Positions 27,770 through 37,838 are shown, counted from the first letter of the stretch. The stretch: 64,000 nucleotides of DNA from Yokenella regensburgei ATCC 49455 (GCF_000735455.1 NZ_JMPS01000029.1:41509-105508), one strand, 5' to 3'. Made by a program: numbers and translations. The notes: generated by a model from the sequence alone, not told the origin.

Positions 27770-29335
27770 ATGCTCGACACCAACATGAAAACCCAGCTCA
27801 AGGCTTACCTTGAGAAACTGACCAAACCTGTTGAGCTGATTGCGACGCTTGATGACAGCGCAAAATCGGCGGAAATCAAGGAACTGCTGACAGAAATCGC
27901 CGAGCTTTCTCCGAAAGTGACGTTTAAGGAAGACAACACGCTGGCGGCACGTAAACCGTCCTTCCTGATAACCAACCCAGGTTCTGAACACGGGCCACGC
28001 TTTGCCGGTTCTCCGCTGGGGCACGAATTTACTTCACTGGTGCTGGCGCTGCTGTGGACCGGTGGGCATCCATCGAAAGAAACGCAGGATCTGCTGGCGC
28101 AAATTCGCGATATCGACGGTGATTTCGCGTTTGAGACCTACTATTCGCTTTCCTGCCATAATTGCCCGGATGTGGTTCAGGCTCTGAACCTGATGGCGGT
28201 GCTGAATCCACGTATTAGCCATACTGCTATTGACGGCGGAACGTTCCAGAGCGAAATCACCGATCGTAACGTGATGGGCGTTCCGGCTGTTTTTGTTAAC
28301 GGCAAAGAGTTTGGTCAGGGGCGTATGACGCTGACCGAAATCGTGGCGAAAATCGACACCGGTGCTGAAAAGCGTGCGGCTGAAGCGCTGAATCAGCGTG
28401 CGGCATACGACGTGTTAATCGTTGGTTCCGGCCCTGCCGGAGCCGCCGCCTCGGTCTACTCTGCGCGTAAAGGTATTCGTACTGGCCTGATGGGCGAGCG
28501 TTTTGGTGGCCAGGTGCTGGATACCGTTGATATCGAAAACTACATTTCGGTGCCAAAAACCGAAGGTCAGAAACTGGCGGGTGCCCTCAAAGCCCACGTC
28601 AGCGACTATGACGTGGACGTTATCGATAGTCAGAGCGCCAGTAAGCTTACCCCGGCAAGCGTCGAGGGTGGCCTGCATCAGATTGAAACTGCATCGGGTG
28701 CGGTGCTGAAAGCGCGCAGTATCATCATTGCTACCGGTGCGAAATGGCGCAATATGAACGTTCCTGGTGAGGATCAGTATCGCACTAAGGGCGTAACCTA
28801 CTGCCCACACTGCGATGGCCCGCTATTTAAAGGCAAACGCGTTGCGGTGATCGGCGGCGGTAACTCCGGCGTGGAAGCTGCTATCGATCTGGCCGGGATT
28901 GTTGAACACGTCACGCTTCTGGAGTTCGCGCCGGAAATGAAGGCAGACCAGGTGCTGCAGGATAAAGTCCGTAGCCTGAAGAACGTAGATATCATCCTCA
29001 ATGCACAGACCACCGAAGTAAAAGGTGACGGTAGTAAAGTGACCGGACTTGAGTATCGCGACCGCGTCAGCGGCGACGTTCATCAGGTGCCACTGGCCGG
29101 GATCTTTGTCCAGATTGGCCTGCTGCCGAACACGAACTGGCTGGAAGGTGCTATTGAGCGTAACCGCATGGGTGAAATTATTATCGATGCGAAATGCGAA
29201 ACCAGCGTGAAGGGCATCTTCGCAGCCGGTGACTGCACCACGGTACCGTACAAGCAAATTATCATTGCAACGGGCGAGGGTGCCAAAGCGTCACTGAGTG
29301 CATTTGATTACCTGATCCGCACTAAGACCGCATAA
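27770..29335 (+). CDS. ahpF: Alkyl hydroperoxide reductase subunit AhpF
   Basis: Flavoprotein disulfide reductase that reduces AhpC with NADH. An N-terminal double thioredoxin-like domain contains the CHNC pair in [13 protein letters not shown]. The thioredoxin-reductase-like part has FAD motif [20 protein letters not shown], the redox pair CPHC in [12 protein letters not shown], and NADH motif [19 protein letters not shown]. The ATG at 27770 ([11 protein letters not shown]) gives 521 residues, the E. coli length; an earlier in-frame start has no support. Confidence 0.97.
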   Translation: MLDTNMKTQLKAYLEKLTKPVELIATLDDSAKSAEIKELLTEIAELSPKVTFKEDNTLAARKPSFLITNPGSEHGPRFAGSPLGHEFTSLVLALLWTGGHPSKETQDLLAQIRDIDGDFAFETYYSLSCHNCPDVVQALNLMAVLNPRISHTAIDGGTFQSEITDRNVMGVPAVFVNGKEFGQGRMTLTEIVAKIDTGAEKRAAEALNQRAAYDVLIVGSGPAGAAASVYSARKGIRTGLMGERFGGQVLDTVDIENYISVPKTEGQKLAGALKAHVSDYDVDVIDSQSASKLTPASVEGGLHQIETASGAVLKARSIIIATGAKWRNMNVPGEDQYRTKGVTYCPHCDGPLFKGKRVAVIGGGNSGVEAAIDLAGIVEHVTLLEFAPEMKADQVLQDKVRSLKNVDIILNAQTTEVKGDGSKVTGLEYRDRVSGDVHQVPLAGIFVQIGLLPNTNWLEGAIERNRMGEIIIDAKCETSVKGIFAAGDCTTVPYKQIIIATGEGAKASLSAFDYLIRTKTA

Positions 29336-29367
29336 TAAAAGCAAGTAAGGCAACACCTGCAAGATGA

Positions 29368-29398
29368 AGAGGCTACCGTGAGGTAGCCTCTTTTTTTG
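29368..29398 (+). terminator. ahpCF terminator
   Basis: AGAGGCTACC-GTGA-GGTAGCCTCT is a ten-base perfect stem followed by TTTTTTT on the plus strand, 32 bases after the ahpF stop. The T-tract touches the uspG stop at 29399. Confidence 0.92.
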
Positions 29399-29827
29399 TT
29401 AGCGAACGACCAGCACCGGGATATGGGCGTGGCGAATCACGTTAGATGCGCTGGAGCCAAGAAGGTGAGTGGTGATGGACGGATTGCGTGAGCCAATGAC
29501 AATCACATCAGCGTGCAGCTCTTCTGCCAGCTCGTTGACTACATCGCGGATGTTTCCTGGGCGTACGTGGATCTTGATTCTGGAAGGGTCAATGCGGAAA
29601 TGCCCGACCATGGTTTTGAGCCGGGATTCGGCTTCCTGATGCAAATGCTCTTCAAAGCGACGTAGGTCAGCCGCAAAGCGGCTCATTGTCATACTGGCCG
29701 CGCCGGGCAGGACATGCAGCAGGTGAATGACGCCATTCTCTTGCGCCATAAACTCAGCGTGCTTCACTGCTTTGTCGCTCAACTCCATTTCAAAGACATC
29801 AACCGGCATAATGATCGTTTTGTACAT
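29399..29827 (-). CDS. uspG: Universal stress protein UspG
   Basis: Universal stress protein A-fold protein of 142 residues, the E. coli UspG length. The N-terminus [18 protein letters not shown] and the nucleotide-binding [20 protein letters not shown] with [10 protein letters not shown] at the end match the family. It binds and may hydrolyse ATP and is induced by stress. It is convergent with ahpF. The 165-base gap to rnk shows no further gene. Confidence 0.95.
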   Translation of the reverse strand: MYKTIIMPVDVFEMELSDKAVKHAEFMAQENGVIHLLHVLPGAASMTMSRFAADLRRFEEHLHQEAESRLKTMVGHFRIDPSRIKIHVRPGNIRDVVNELAEELHADVIVIGSRNPSITTHLLGSSASNVIRHAHIPVLVVR

Positions 29828-29992
29828 ATGCGTAGCTCCTTGTCATCGTCGTTATGTGTAGTCAAACATACTCTGCCTGATGATTGTGTCATTCAGGTCG
29901 CAAATTTGTCCAGACGAAGGGCGTGGAGTGTGACGTTGGGCGAAAGGCTGATACAGAAAGAGGATGTATAACATCCTCTGAAAACGAACGGG

Positions 29993-30403
29993 TTAGCGGT
30001 GAAACTCGCCTGCGGCTTCCGGTTGATACAGAAGCTCCAGCACTTCCAGGTGAGTGGTGGCACCGCCCGGCAACTGCCAGTTAATAGTGCTGCCTACGCG
30101 CAGCCCCAGCAGCGCTGCGCCAACCGGTGCCATTACCGAGAGCTGTGTGGCGCTATCCGTCATGTTCGACGGGAACACCAGCGTACGGGTACGTTCTTCT
30201 CCGCTGGATAAATCACGAAAACGCACTTTGCTGTTCATGCTTACCACATCAGCAGGCATCTCTTCCGGCGCACACATCTGGGCGCGGTCCAGTTCGTCAT
30301 TGAGCGCTGCCGCCACCGGGAGGCTGGCGAACGCAGGTTGCTCAAGCAGGCGATCGATACGTTCAGCATCGAACTCATTAATAATGATGGTGGGTCTGGT
30401 CAT
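29993..30403 (-). CDS. rnk: Nucleoside diphosphate kinase regulator Rnk
   Basis: Small RNA-polymerase-interacting protein of the GreA/GreB fold (136 residues), a regulator of nucleoside diphosphate kinase. The ATG at 30403 begins [20 protein letters not shown]. The Gre-like C-terminal domain has [18 protein letters not shown] and [17 protein letters not shown] longer in-frame start adds 21 unrelated residues and is rejected because the length 136 matches E. coli. Confidence 0.95.
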   Translation of the reverse strand: MTRPTIIINEFDAERIDRLLEQPAFASLPVAAALNDELDRAQMCAPEEMPADVVSMNSKVRFRDLSSGEERTRTLVFPSNMTDSATQLSVMAPVGAALLGLRVGSTINWQLPGGATTHLEVLELLYQPEAAGEFHR

Positions 30404-30650
30404 TATCGACTCCATGTTTTTCCAGGTACCTTGTGTCCAAAAGAAAACCCTCACCGTCAACGGCAAGGGTTAATCTTTCCCCATCATACTGAGAGTTGAC
30501 GGTGGTTTGAAGTGATAAAGCACACAATAACTCATGCTCATCCGGGGAGAAGGATGAATTTTTTGCTAATTCCGTCACCTTTTGTCGCTGTGGTTTATCC
30601 TTTTCTGGCGGTGTCACATTCCGTGGTGCCATTCCGTTATGGGAGAACCT

Positions 30651-31481
30651 ATGAGCGATTTCGATAAACTCACTCTGAAAGATGGCAGCTATCTGTACTT
30701 TAAGGACTGGGGAAACGGGCAGCCGGTAGTGTTCAGCCATGGCTGGCCGCTGTCGGCGGATGCCTTTGAGGATCAGATGTTTTTCCTGGCATCGCAGGGG
30801 TATCGGGTGATTGCCCATGACAGACGAGGGCACGGGCGTTCGGCGCAGCCCTGGGACGGGCACAATATGGACCAGTATGCCGACGATCTGGCGCAGTTGA
30901 CGCAGCACCTTAATCTCAAGGACGCGGTGCATGTGGGCCATTCCACCGGTGGTGGTGAAGTGGCGCGTTATATCGGTCGTCATGGCATGCAGCGCGTGGC
31001 AAAAGCGGTGCTGATTGGCGCGGTCACGCCCATCATGATCAAAACCGATTTCAACCCCAATGGGGTGCCAAAAGCAGTTTTTGATGGGATTCGCTCCGGC
31101 GTGATAGCCGATCGGGGGGCATTCTTCCACGAGCTGACGCTGGCGTTCTATGGCTATAATCGTCCGGGCGTTAAGCCTTCCGAAGCCGTACGCAACGCTT
31201 TTGTGGCGCAGGGGTTACAGGGGTCGATCAAAGCGATGTACGACTGCATTAACGCTTTTTCACAAACAGACCTGCGTGAAGATCTGAAAAAGATGACGAT
31301 CCCAACGCTGGTTATTCACGGCGATGACGACCAGATAGTGCCTGTTGAAACCTGCGGTAAGGCGGCGGCGAAGATCCTGCCGAACGCTGAGCTGAAGATT
31401 TATCCAGGTGGTTCACACGGGATCTGCACTACCCACAAGCAGCAGATTAATGAAGATCTGTTAGCCTTCATCAAACGTTGA
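30651..31481 (+). CDS. Alpha/beta hydrolase, non-heme chloroperoxidase type
   Basis: Alpha/beta hydrolase of 276 residues resembling non-heme haloperoxidase/esterase proteins. The oxyanion-hole motif is in [16 protein letters not shown], the nucleophile elbow [14 protein letters not shown] (Ser near 98), the acid in [11 protein letters not shown], and the late histidine in [11 protein letters not shown]. The ATG at 30651 follows GGGAG by six bases. It lies between rnk and rna, where E. coli has no such gene. Natural substrate unknown; esterase or perhydrolase activity is likely. Confidence 0.9.
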   Translation: MSDFDKLTLKDGSYLYFKDWGNGQPVVFSHGWPLSADAFEDQMFFLASQGYRVIAHDRRGHGRSAQPWDGHNMDQYADDLAQLTQHLNLKDAVHVGHSTGGGEVARYIGRHGMQRVAKAVLIGAVTPIMIKTDFNPNGVPKAVFDGIRSGVIADRGAFFHELTLAFYGYNRPGVKPSEAVRNAFVAQGLQGSIKAMYDCINAFSQTDLREDLKKMTIPTLVIHGDDDQIVPVETCGKAAAKILPNAELKIYPGGSHGICTTHKQQINEDLLAFIKR

Positions 31482-31506
31482 TATTGAGTCTGCCGTGAAG
31501 CGAGTT

Positions 31507-31533
31507 TTACCGGTGGCGAAGGGCCACCGGTAA
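31507..31533. other. Perfect 11-base hairpin between hydrolase and rna
   Basis: TTACCGGTGGC-GAAGG-GCCACCGGTAA lies in the 57-base gap between the two convergent genes. There is no T-tract on either side, so it is not a normal intrinsic terminator, though it could block 3' exonucleases. Confidence 0.6.
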
Positions 31534-31538
31534 GGCGA

Positions 31539-32345
31539 TTAATAGCCTGCTTTGTCGATCACAAACTGTTTGCCGCAGTTACCCGGATGGGGTTGTGGCA
31601 GGAATGACGTCGCATCCAGCGGGGCATTGATGGCGGCAGACTTAATAGAAATCTGCATTTCTGTGAGGTAAGCCGGGTTGCCGTCGCAGGTGAGCTTCAC
31701 GGCTTTCACGTTATCCTGGCCCCAGGCTTTGGCGACGGCGGCATCAAAATCACTCCGGCTGACGGTTTTGCCGTAGTTCTGTGTGATGAAGCGGCCAATT
31801 GGGCCATTTTTCACTTCACCGTTCAGTCGCACCATGGTGCCAAAATAGGCATCCGGGTCGAAACCGAAGCAAACGCCATGTTTGGCGTATTCATAACGCT
31901 CGAGGCACGAACCCCCGCCGGCCCCGGGCATGACGCCATTAAGCTTGTTAGCCATTTCAAGCGACAGACCGGTTTCAGCAGCAGCGCATTTCCGGCTGGC
32001 ACGGGCTTCCGGCATGTTGGGGATAGGGCGGGTCGCACAGCCGTAGCGCATCCAGCGGCGATCGTCGACGCCCCTGGCAGCGATAGATTTTGGCAGACCC
32101 GGCCACAGGCCATGAACGGTCAGACTGTTGATTTCGTCACCGTTTTCATGCTGGAGACGGCATTCAGCAGGTTCATTGCGGTTGCGGTCATGCTGGCTTT
32201 GGCAAAAGCCGTTTTGCCAGCTGAGGGCGAGAACGTAACGGTCAAAATCACCGTAGCGGGTGGCGGTAAGCGGGTCGGCATAAGCGCTGGCAGAACAAAA
32301 CGCGGCAGCAGCAACGCAGCAGGCAACAACATCCTTCCTGAACAT
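31539..32345 (-). CDS. rna: Periplasmic ribonuclease I (T2 family)
   Basis: Broad-specificity RNase of the T2 family, exported to the periplasm. The two catalytic motifs are clear: LTVHGLWPGLPKS (CAS I) and YEYAKHGVCFGF (CAS II). A signal peptide (MFRKDVVACCVAAAAFCSAS, then AYA) is seen from the ATG at 32345, giving 268 residues as in E. coli. An earlier in-frame ATG would lengthen the n-region and is less likely. Confidence 0.95.
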   Translation of the reverse strand: MFRKDVVACCVAAAAFCSASAYADPLTATRYGDFDRYVLALSWQNGFCQSQHDRNRNEPAECRLQHENGDEINSLTVHGLWPGLPKSIAARGVDDRRWMRYGCATRPIPNMPEARASRKCAAAETGLSLEMANKLNGVMPGAGGGSCLERYEYAKHGVCFGFDPDAYFGTMVRLNGEVKNGPIGRFITQNYGKTVSRSDFDAAVAKAWGQDNVKAVKLTCDGNPAYLTEMQISIKSAAINAPLDATSFLPQPHPGNCGKQFVIDKAGY

Positions 32346-32396
32346 TTGTATTCCCAATGATAAGTATTGATTAATCACTGAAAATTATTAAAGCAT

Positions 32397-32424
32397 AAAA
32401 AAGGCGCCATAAGGCGCCTTTTCG
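32397..32424 (-). terminator. dcuC terminator
   Basis: On the minus strand AAGGCGCC-TTAT-GGCGCCTT is followed by a T-run, 14 bases after the dcuC stop. The plus strand also shows a TTTT, but no plus-strand gene ends here. Confidence 0.85.
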
Positions 32425-32437
32425 TGTCCAGAAACCA

Positions 32438-33811
32438 TTATAACGCTGCGGTTGCTGGTACCAGGATCTCGGTTGCCACAATAACTACAATCAGACCCAC
32501 CAGCACCGGTACCGAGGTGCGTTTAACCACTTCAAATGGCGAGATCTTCGCCATCCCGGCAACCGCCACAACCACACCCGAAACCGGGGAGATCGTGCGG
32601 CCAAGGTTGGAGGCCTGCAGCATTGGAATAGAGAGATACGCCGGGTTGATGCCGGAAGAGTGGGCAAGTTTAGGGATCATCTCAACAAAAGCATAAAACG
32701 GCGCATTACCGGAACCGGTCGTCATTGCCGCCAGCATGGTGAGCACGACCAGTACCAGCATCAGAATGATGCTCGCAGAGCCGAATGAGGTGGCGATAGA
32801 AATCAGGCTGTCGATGAAGCCAATGGTGCTGAGCCCCTGTGCAAAAACACCGGCCGCCACCAGCAGCATGACCACGTTGGCGAAGGCGTCGGCCATTCCG
32901 CGGTAGGCCACTTCCAGCCCGGAATAGACGTTCTGGGTGTTGAAACCACGGCAGAATTCCAGCACGGCGGCAATCAGCATGCACAGCACCAGAATGGTAA
33001 TAATATGCAGTTCCGGCCCCCATTTTCCGTCAAAAATAAGCACACCAATAATCGGGGTAAATGGCAGGAGGGCGTAGAAGGACGGGGCTGTGGTGGTTAT
33101 TTCGCTGACATCGAGCATTTCATGAGAAATATTCTCTTTTTTATCCAGATACCGCTGCCAGAAGAAATGCGCGACCGCCATGCAAACAATTGCCGCGATG
33201 GAGATAGGCAGGGTGGTTTTAAAGGCAAAGTCGATAAGCGGCATTTCAGCAGCTTTGGCAGCCAGCACCACATCGCCTGACGTTGGTGAGAGAATGAGGG
33301 CCGCAGGAGAAGCACAGATGGCCGCTGCTGCGCCACGGCTGATCCCGACGTTTACCATCACCGGGAACAGCGTCGCCATCAGTAATACGCCAAGACCGGT
33401 GGCTGAGGAGACGGCCAGGGACATCAGGCAGGCGACGAAGTAGGCAGCAATCATCAGGAGATAAGGAGAGTTGATGTAGCGTAGCGGTTTGGAGGCCAGT
33501 TTCACCACCATGTCGTTAGCACCGATATGCGTCATGTAGGCGGCAAACCCGCACAGCATCATGATCATCATACCGAGGTCGCCGCCGCGGCTCATCAGCA
33601 GAATTTTAATATATTCAACAATATCGGTCGCAGAGTACCCGGTGCTGGTGGCGCTGCCTGGCAGGATTTTGTGCCCCATGACGGCGCTGGCAATCAGCAG
33701 CGCGATACCGCCGACAAACAGCACCCCGGTCGCGGAGTAACCTTTGATGATATATCGGGCAACGCCCACAATCACCACCACCCCGATGAGGAGTTCTAAC
33801 ATCATTAACAT
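32438..33811 (-). CDS. dcuC: Anaerobic C4-dicarboxylate transporter DcuC
   Basis: Inner-membrane carrier for succinate efflux and C4-dicarboxylate exchange in anaerobic growth. It has 457 residues, against 461 in E. coli. Tracts are nearly identical: VGVARYIIKGYSATGVLFVG, GDLGMMIMMLCGFAAYMTHI, AAICASPAALILSPTSGDVV and SNLGRTISPVSGVVVAVAGM. The start is chosen at the second of two adjacent ATGs (33811), which aligns with E. coli; an upstream in-frame start adds 35 unrelated residues. An FNR-like site lies about 100 bases upstream. Confidence 0.95.
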   Translation of the reverse strand: MLMMLELLIGVVVIVGVARYIIKGYSATGVLFVGGIALLIASAVMGHKILPGSATSTGYSATDIVEYIKILLMSRGGDLGMMIMMLCGFAAYMTHIGANDMVVKLASKPLRYINSPYLLMIAAYFVACLMSLAVSSATGLGVLLMATLFPVMVNVGISRGAAAAICASPAALILSPTSGDVVLAAKAAEMPLIDFAFKTTLPISIAAIVCMAVAHFFWQRYLDKKENISHEMLDVSEITTTAPSFYALLPFTPIIGVLIFDGKWGPELHIITILVLCMLIAAVLEFCRGFNTQNVYSGLEVAYRGMADAFANVVMLLVAAGVFAQGLSTIGFIDSLISIATSFGSASIILMLVLVVLTMLAAMTTGSGNAPFYAFVEMIPKLAHSSGINPAYLSIPMLQASNLGRTISPVSGVVVAVAGMAKISPFEVVKRTSVPVLVGLIVVIVATEILVPATAAL

Positions 33812-33902
33812 CATTATCACCTGTTGCCCAAAGAATGTACTGTAAGTGCTACAATTTGAAAAAGAAGGTAAAGCAATCTGCCGAATTTGTGGGCAGAACT
33901 TG

Positions 33903-33916
33903 CTGATTAAAATCAA
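33903..33916 (-). promoter_or_regulatory. FNR-like site upstream of dcuC
   Basis: The minus strand reads TTGAT-TTTA-ATCAG, matching nine of ten bases of the FNR palindrome TTGAT-N4-ATCAA. It is centred about 98 bases before the dcuC ATG. FNR activation of dcuC is known in E. coli. The rest of the 319-base dcuC-pagP gap holds no gene. Confidence 0.65.
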
Positions 33917-34114
33917 TAAACGCCGTCTTCAGCACGACGTTTTCTCAGTTTGATCACTCTTATCACACTTTTGACGAGGGGATCCTGGTGCTTCACTGAG
34001 GAGAGAGGGCGTTAAAATTAACACGACGGCGGGTGAATAATTTTTTGGAATCAGTGTGTTATCGCCAGGGTCAGCAAATTCAGATTAAATCTTATTTCGT
34101 TAAGACAGTATTAA

Positions 34115-34120
34115 TATAAA
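34115..34120 (+). promoter_or_regulatory. Possible -10 element of pagP
   Basis: TATAAA lies only 10 bases before the ATG at 34131. If used, the mRNA would begin almost at that ATG, which supports a downstream start codon for pagP. PhoP control is expected from the family, but I see no convincing PhoP box. Confidence 0.35.
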
Positions 34121-34130
34121 ATTCGCTAAG

Positions 34131-34742
34131 ATGATCGGCTTTGTAAATGGAAGCGGTATTAACAACGTGGTGAGTTTGAAACGATTTTTTTTATTTCTTG
34201 TGGTCATTTCCGGCCAACTGGTGTGCTCTTCTTTTGCGCAAGCTTCGCTAACTGCAACGGTTAAAGATGGATATAACACGTTGACGGATAATATTGCGCA
34301 AACGTGGAATTCGCCAGAGCATTACGATCTGTATGTTCCAGCTATTACCTGGCATGCACGGTTCGCCTACGATGAAGAAAAGATTGAGAAGTATAACGAG
34401 CGTCCCTGGGGGGCGGGCTTCGGCGCGTCTCGTTGGGATGAGAAGGGAAACTGGCACGGCTTGTATCTGATGGCCTTTAAGGACTCCTTTAACAAATGGG
34501 AACCGATTGGCGGCTACGGTTGGGAGAGCACCTGGCGACCGTTGACCGATCAGAACTTTCACGTTGGTCTCGGCTATACGGTAGGCGTGACGGCGCGTGA
34601 CAACTGGAACTACATCCCTATTCCTGTCGTGCTGCCGCTGGCATCGGTTGGCTATGGCCCAGCGACGTTCCAGATGACTTACATTCCTGGTACCTATAAT
34701 AACGGTAACGTTTTCTTTGCATGGCTGCGCTTCCAGTTTTAA
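34131..34742 (+). CDS. pagP: Lipid A palmitoyltransferase PagP (CrcA)
   Basis: Outer-membrane enzyme that moves palmitate from phospholipid to lipid A. Catalytic residues are visible: His in [19 protein letters not shown] and Asp-Ser in [13 protein letters not shown]. The barrel ends [21 protein letters not shown] signal peptide runs [20 protein letters not shown], then QA. The longest frame is 203 residues, but a GTG at 34170 would give 190, nearer to E. coli (186) and the more usual signal-peptide start. The start is thus uncertain. Activation by PhoPQ is usual. Confidence 0.93.
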   Translation: MIGFVNGSGINNVVSLKRFFLFLVVISGQLVCSSFAQASLTATVKDGYNTLTDNIAQTWNSPEHYDLYVPAITWHARFAYDEEKIEKYNERPWGAGFGASRWDEKGNWHGLYLMAFKDSFNKWEPIGGYGWESTWRPLTDQNFHVGLGYTVGVTARDNWNYIPIPVVLPLASVGYGPATFQMTYIPGTYNNGNVFFAWLRFQF

Positions 34743-34937
34743 ACGTTTGCATAATGATATTTGTAAAAGTCATAAGTCATAACTTACCTTGTAAAACAAT
34801 GACTAAAGTAAGTGGTTGTTGAAATATAGAGACTTTTATCACTTTTTAGCAAAGTTGCACTGGACAAAAGCCACCACAATTGATGTACTGGTACTCGACA
34901 CAGCATTTGTGTCCATTTTCATGTAAAGGTAATATTG

Positions 34938-35147
34938 ATGTCTAAGATTAAAGGTAACGTTAAGTGGTTTAATGAGTCCAAAGGATTCGGTTTCATTACT
35001 CCTGAAGATGGTAGCAAAGACGTGTTCGTACACTTCTCTGCAATCCAGACCAACGGTTTCAAAACTCTGGCTGAAGGTCAGCGTGTAGAGTTCGAAATCA
35101 CTAACGGTGCCAAAGGCCCTTCTGCTGCTAACGTAACTGCTCTGTAA
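34938..35147 (+). CDS. cspE: Cold-shock-like protein CspE
   Basis: Small nucleic-acid-binding protein of 69 residues, an RNA chaperone and transcription antiterminator. RNP1 is in KGFGFITP and RNP2 in VFVHFSAI. The ATG at 34938 ([14 protein letters not shown]) matches E. coli CspE. The 195-base upstream gap is AT-rich, as is usual for csp leaders. A terminator follows 24 bases after the stop. Confidence 0.97.
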   Translation: MSKIKGNVKWFNESKGFGFITPEDGSKDVFVHFSAIQTNGFKTLAEGQRVEFEITNGAKGPSAANVTAL

Positions 35148-35171
35148 GAGTAAACGACAGCTGAATTTCAA

Positions 35172-35196
35172 AACCCGCCTTCTGGCGGGTTTTTTT
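35172..35196 (+). terminator. cspE terminator
   Basis: AACCCGCC-TTCT-GGCGGGTT with a following T-run on the plus strand. The crcB stop on the opposite strand touches its end, so it may serve both directions. Confidence 0.9.
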
Positions 35197-35578
35197 ATCG
35201 TGCGCCTGCCGCTGAGAACAGCCAGAATGCCAGCGCGGTCATCGCGAAAGAGCCGAGCAGATTCACCGCTACGTTCAGTAATGCCCAGCCAAAACGCCCT
35301 TCCTGCAGTAAGAACACCACTTCCGCCGAGAACGTTGAGAATGTTGTCAGGCCGCCGCAAAAACCGGTGGTGATGAGCAGTTTCCAGACCGGGTCTATTC
35401 CGGTCAGGCGGTTAAACCAGGCAAGCCCCGCGCCAATGATAAAGGCACCGAGCAGGTTAGCGGTTAGTGTGCCGATAGGGATAGCGTGATGCAGTGGGTT
35501 AAAACGCATGCCGAGGATCCAGCGCAGTACGCTCCCGGTCCCACCGCCAATAAAAACAGCCAAAAGCATTTGTAACAC
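35195..35578 (-). CDS. crcB: Fluoride ion exporter CrcB/Fluc
   Basis: Small dual-topology membrane protein that exports fluoride. The conserved tracts are [29 protein letters not shown], and [15 protein letters not shown], which lines the ion path. I prefer the GTG at 35578 (127 residues, the E. coli length) because AGGA lies seven bases upstream; the ATG two codons earlier is against that site. No fluoride riboswitch is seen. Confidence 0.93.
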   Translation of the reverse strand: MLQMLLAVFIGGGTGSVLRWILGMRFNPLHHAIPIGTLTANLLGAFIIGAGLAWFNRLTGIDPVWKLLITTGFCGGLTTFSTFSAEVVFLLQEGRFGWALLNVAVNLLGSFAMTALAFWLFSAAGAR

Positions 35579-35667
35579 CGTCATTTCCTGCTAGAAAAAG
35601 AGAATGGGAAGAGTGTAGCGTTTTCACTTGCCTTCTGACTATGGCATTGCAAAGAGAGTAGCGGAAC

Positions 35668-36456
35668 ATGAAAGTTGCAGCTGGACAATTTATCGTTACC
35701 CATGAGTGGGAGCGTAATGCCGGGCAGTGCGTCAGGCTCATGCGCGAGGCGGCACAGCAGGGGGCTGCGTTGCTGGTATTGCCTGAGGCGCTTCTGGCCC
35801 GGGCGGATAACGATCCCGATTTATCGGTTAAGTCGGCGCAGGCGCTGGATGGGGGATTTATTAGCCGCCTGCAGGAGGAGAGCCGCAGCAACACGATGAC
35901 CACCGTGCTGACGATCCATGTGCCGTCTTCAGCGGGCAGGGCGACAAATTCGCTGATAGTCCTGCGCAACGGTGAGGTTATCGCCCGTTATGATAAGCTG
36001 CATCTGTATGACGCGTTCAATATTCAGGAATCGCGACGCGTGGATGCCGGAACCCTTCTGCCTGCACTTATTGAAGTTGAAGGCATGCGGGTTGGGTTAA
36101 TGACCTGCTATGACCTGCGATTCCCGGAGCTGGCGCTGTCGCTTGCTTTGCAGGGGGCTGAACTGCTGGTATTGCCCGCCGCCTGGGTGCGAGGGCCATT
36201 GAAGGAGCAGCACTGGGCCACGCTGCTTGCCGCAAGGGCGCTCGATACGACCTGTTATATGGTAGCGTCAGGGGAGTGTGGTTCACGTAACATAGGACAA
36301 AGCCGGATTGTGGATCCCCTCGGGGTCACCGTTGCGGGGGCGGGTGCCACACCGCAGCTCATTTTTGCTGAGGTGACGGGGGAAGCGGTGCGGCAAATTC
36401 GTGAGCAACTTCCGGTTCTGCTCAATCGCCGGTTTGCGCCACCGCAATTGTTGTGA
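35668..36456 (+). CDS. ybeM: Full-length nitrilase-family amidase YbeM (deaminated glutathione amidase type)
   Basis: Carbon-nitrogen hydrolase of 262 residues. The catalytic Glu is in [13 protein letters not shown], Lys in [12 protein letters not shown] and Cys in [15 protein letters not shown]. These match the Nit1/YbeM group that removes deaminated glutathione, a metabolite-repair role. In E. coli K-12 this gene is truncated; here all three catalytic residues are present. It is divergent from crcB and followed by tatE. Confidence 0.9.
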   Translation: MKVAAGQFIVTHEWERNAGQCVRLMREAAQQGAALLVLPEALLARADNDPDLSVKSAQALDGGFISRLQEESRSNTMTTVLTIHVPSSAGRATNSLIVLRNGEVIARYDKLHLYDAFNIQESRRVDAGTLLPALIEVEGMRVGLMTCYDLRFPELALSLALQGAELLVLPAAWVRGPLKEQHWATLLAARALDTTCYMVASGECGSRNIGQSRIVDPLGVTVAGAGATPQLIFAEVTGEAVRQIREQLPVLLNRRFAPPQLL

Positions 36457-36582
36457 TGTTATTTTAAACTACGCTTGATTCACCTTGTTACAGATTGCTA
36501 TTGTGTGCCGGCGTCAAATGACCGTTAATACGTTATGGGTTCATGGCGTGTTTTGTAGCCTGTTTTAATGAAGAAGGTATCT

Positions 36583-36789
36583 ATGGGTGAGATTAGTATT
36601 ACCAAACTGCTGGTTGTGGCAGCGCTGATTGTCTTAGTGTTTGGTACTAAAAAGCTGCGTACTCTGGGCGGAGACCTGGGTAGCGCCATCAAAGGCTTCA
36701 AAAAAGCCATGAATGATGATGATTCTGCTGCGAAGAAAAGCGCTGAGGAAGATGCACCAGCGGAGAAAATTACTCATAAAGAGCCGTAA
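36583..36789 (+). CDS. tatE: Twin-arginine translocase subunit TatE
   Basis: TatA-like component of the twin-arginine export system. It has 67 residues, as in E. coli: [20 protein letters not shown] (membrane helix), then the amphipathic [19 protein letters not shown] and a charged tail. The ATG at 36583 has GAAGG five bases upstream; the in-frame ATG five codons earlier is rejected. It is monocistronic with a terminator just after. Confidence 0.95.
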   Translation: MGEISITKLLVVAALIVLVFGTKKLRTLGGDLGSAIKGFKKAMNDDDSAAKKSAEEDAPAEKITHKEP

Positions 36790-36816
36790 TGCTAATTGAG
36801 TGATTTGCAGCAAAGA

Positions 36817-36845
36817 AAAAACCGGCTGAGATGCCGGTTTTTTTA
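36817..36845. terminator. Bidirectional terminator between tatE and lipA
   Basis: AAAACCGGC-TGAGAT-GCCGGTTTT, flanked by A-run and T-run, lies between the convergent genes tatE and lipA and so can end both transcripts. Confidence 0.9.
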
Positions 36846-36872
36846 TGATGTTTGTAAGTTAATGTAACGCTG

Positions 36873-37838
36873 TTACTTCACTTCTTCGCCTTTCGCCTGC
36901 ATATCTGCGTGGTAAGACGAACGTACAAATGGGCCGCAGGCGGCGTGGGTGAAGCCCATCGCCATGGCTTCGGCTTTCATTGCATCGAACTCATCCGGGC
37001 TTACATAGCGCTGTACCGGCAGGTGGTGACGGCTTGGCTGCAGGTACTGTCCCAGCGTCAGCATGGTCACACCGTGACGACGCAGATCGCGCATCACTTC
37101 GATGATCTCTTCGTTGGTTTCACCGAGACCAACCATCAGACCGGATTTGGTCGGGATGTTCGGGTGCGCTTCTTTAAAGCGCTCCAGCAGCTTCAGCGAC
37201 CAGGCGTAATCCGCGCCAGGACGAACCTGACGATACAGGCGCGGTACGTTTTCCAGGTTGTGGTTGAACACATCCGGCGGCGTGGCGGTCAGGATCTCCA
37301 GTGCACGATCCATACGACCACGGAAATCAGGCACCAGCGTTTCAATTTTGATGTTCGGGCTCTTCTCACGAATCGCGGTGATGCAGTCAGCGAAATGCTG
37401 AGCGCCGCCGTCGCGTAAGTCATCGCGGTCAACGGACGTGACCACAACATAGCGCAGCGCCATGTCGGCAATAGTCTGAGCCAGCTTCAGCGGTTCGTTG
37501 GCATCAGGCGTAACCGGGCGGCCGTGTGCCACGTCGCAGAACGGGCAGCGGCGGGTACAGATGGCGCCCAGAATCATGAAGGTAGCCGTACCGTGGTTGA
37601 AGCACTCTGCGAGGTTAGGGCAGGAAGCCTCTTCACACACGGAATGCAGACCATTTTTACGCATTGCTGCTTTGATTCCCTGGATGCGGGAAGAGTCTGC
37701 CGGAAGTTTGATTTTCATCCATTCCGGTTTACGAAGCAGAGCTTCTCGCTCTGTGACCACGTTTTTAACCGGGATAAGGGCCATTTTATCGGCATCGCGG
37801 TACTTAACACCGCGTTCCATCACAATGGGTTTACTCAT
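36873..37838 (-). CDS. lipA: Lipoyl synthase LipA
   Basis: Radical-SAM enzyme that inserts two sulfurs into octanoyl groups on E2 and GcvH proteins. The radical-SAM cluster motif is CTRRCPFC near residues 94-101 and the auxiliary cluster motif is [12 protein letters not shown]. The ATG at 37838 ([15 protein letters not shown]) gives 321 residues as in E. coli; the longer frame is rejected. lipB, which makes its substrate, lies about 1.5 kb upstream with ybeF between. Confidence 0.97.
   Translation of the reverse strand: MSKPIVMERGVKYRDADKMALIPVKNVVTEREALLRKPEWMKIKLPADSSRIQGIKAAMRKNGLHSVCEEASCPNLAECFNHGTATFMILGAICTRRCPFCDVAHGRPVTPDANEPLKLAQTIADMALRYVVVTSVDRDDLRDGGAQHFADCITAIREKSPNIKIETLVPDFRGRMDRALEILTATPPDVFNHNLENVPRLYRQVRPGADYAWSLKLLERFKEAHPNIPTKSGLMVGLGETNEEIIEVMRDLRRHGVTMLTLGQYLQPSRHHLPVQRYVSPDEFDAMKAEAMAMGFTHAACGPFVRSSYHADMQAKGEEVK

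Noticed and set aside
30378..31130. 250-codon minus-strand frame opposite the hydrolase
   Set aside because: The plus-strand hydrolase has a complete catalytic triad and good start; this frame also runs into rnk.
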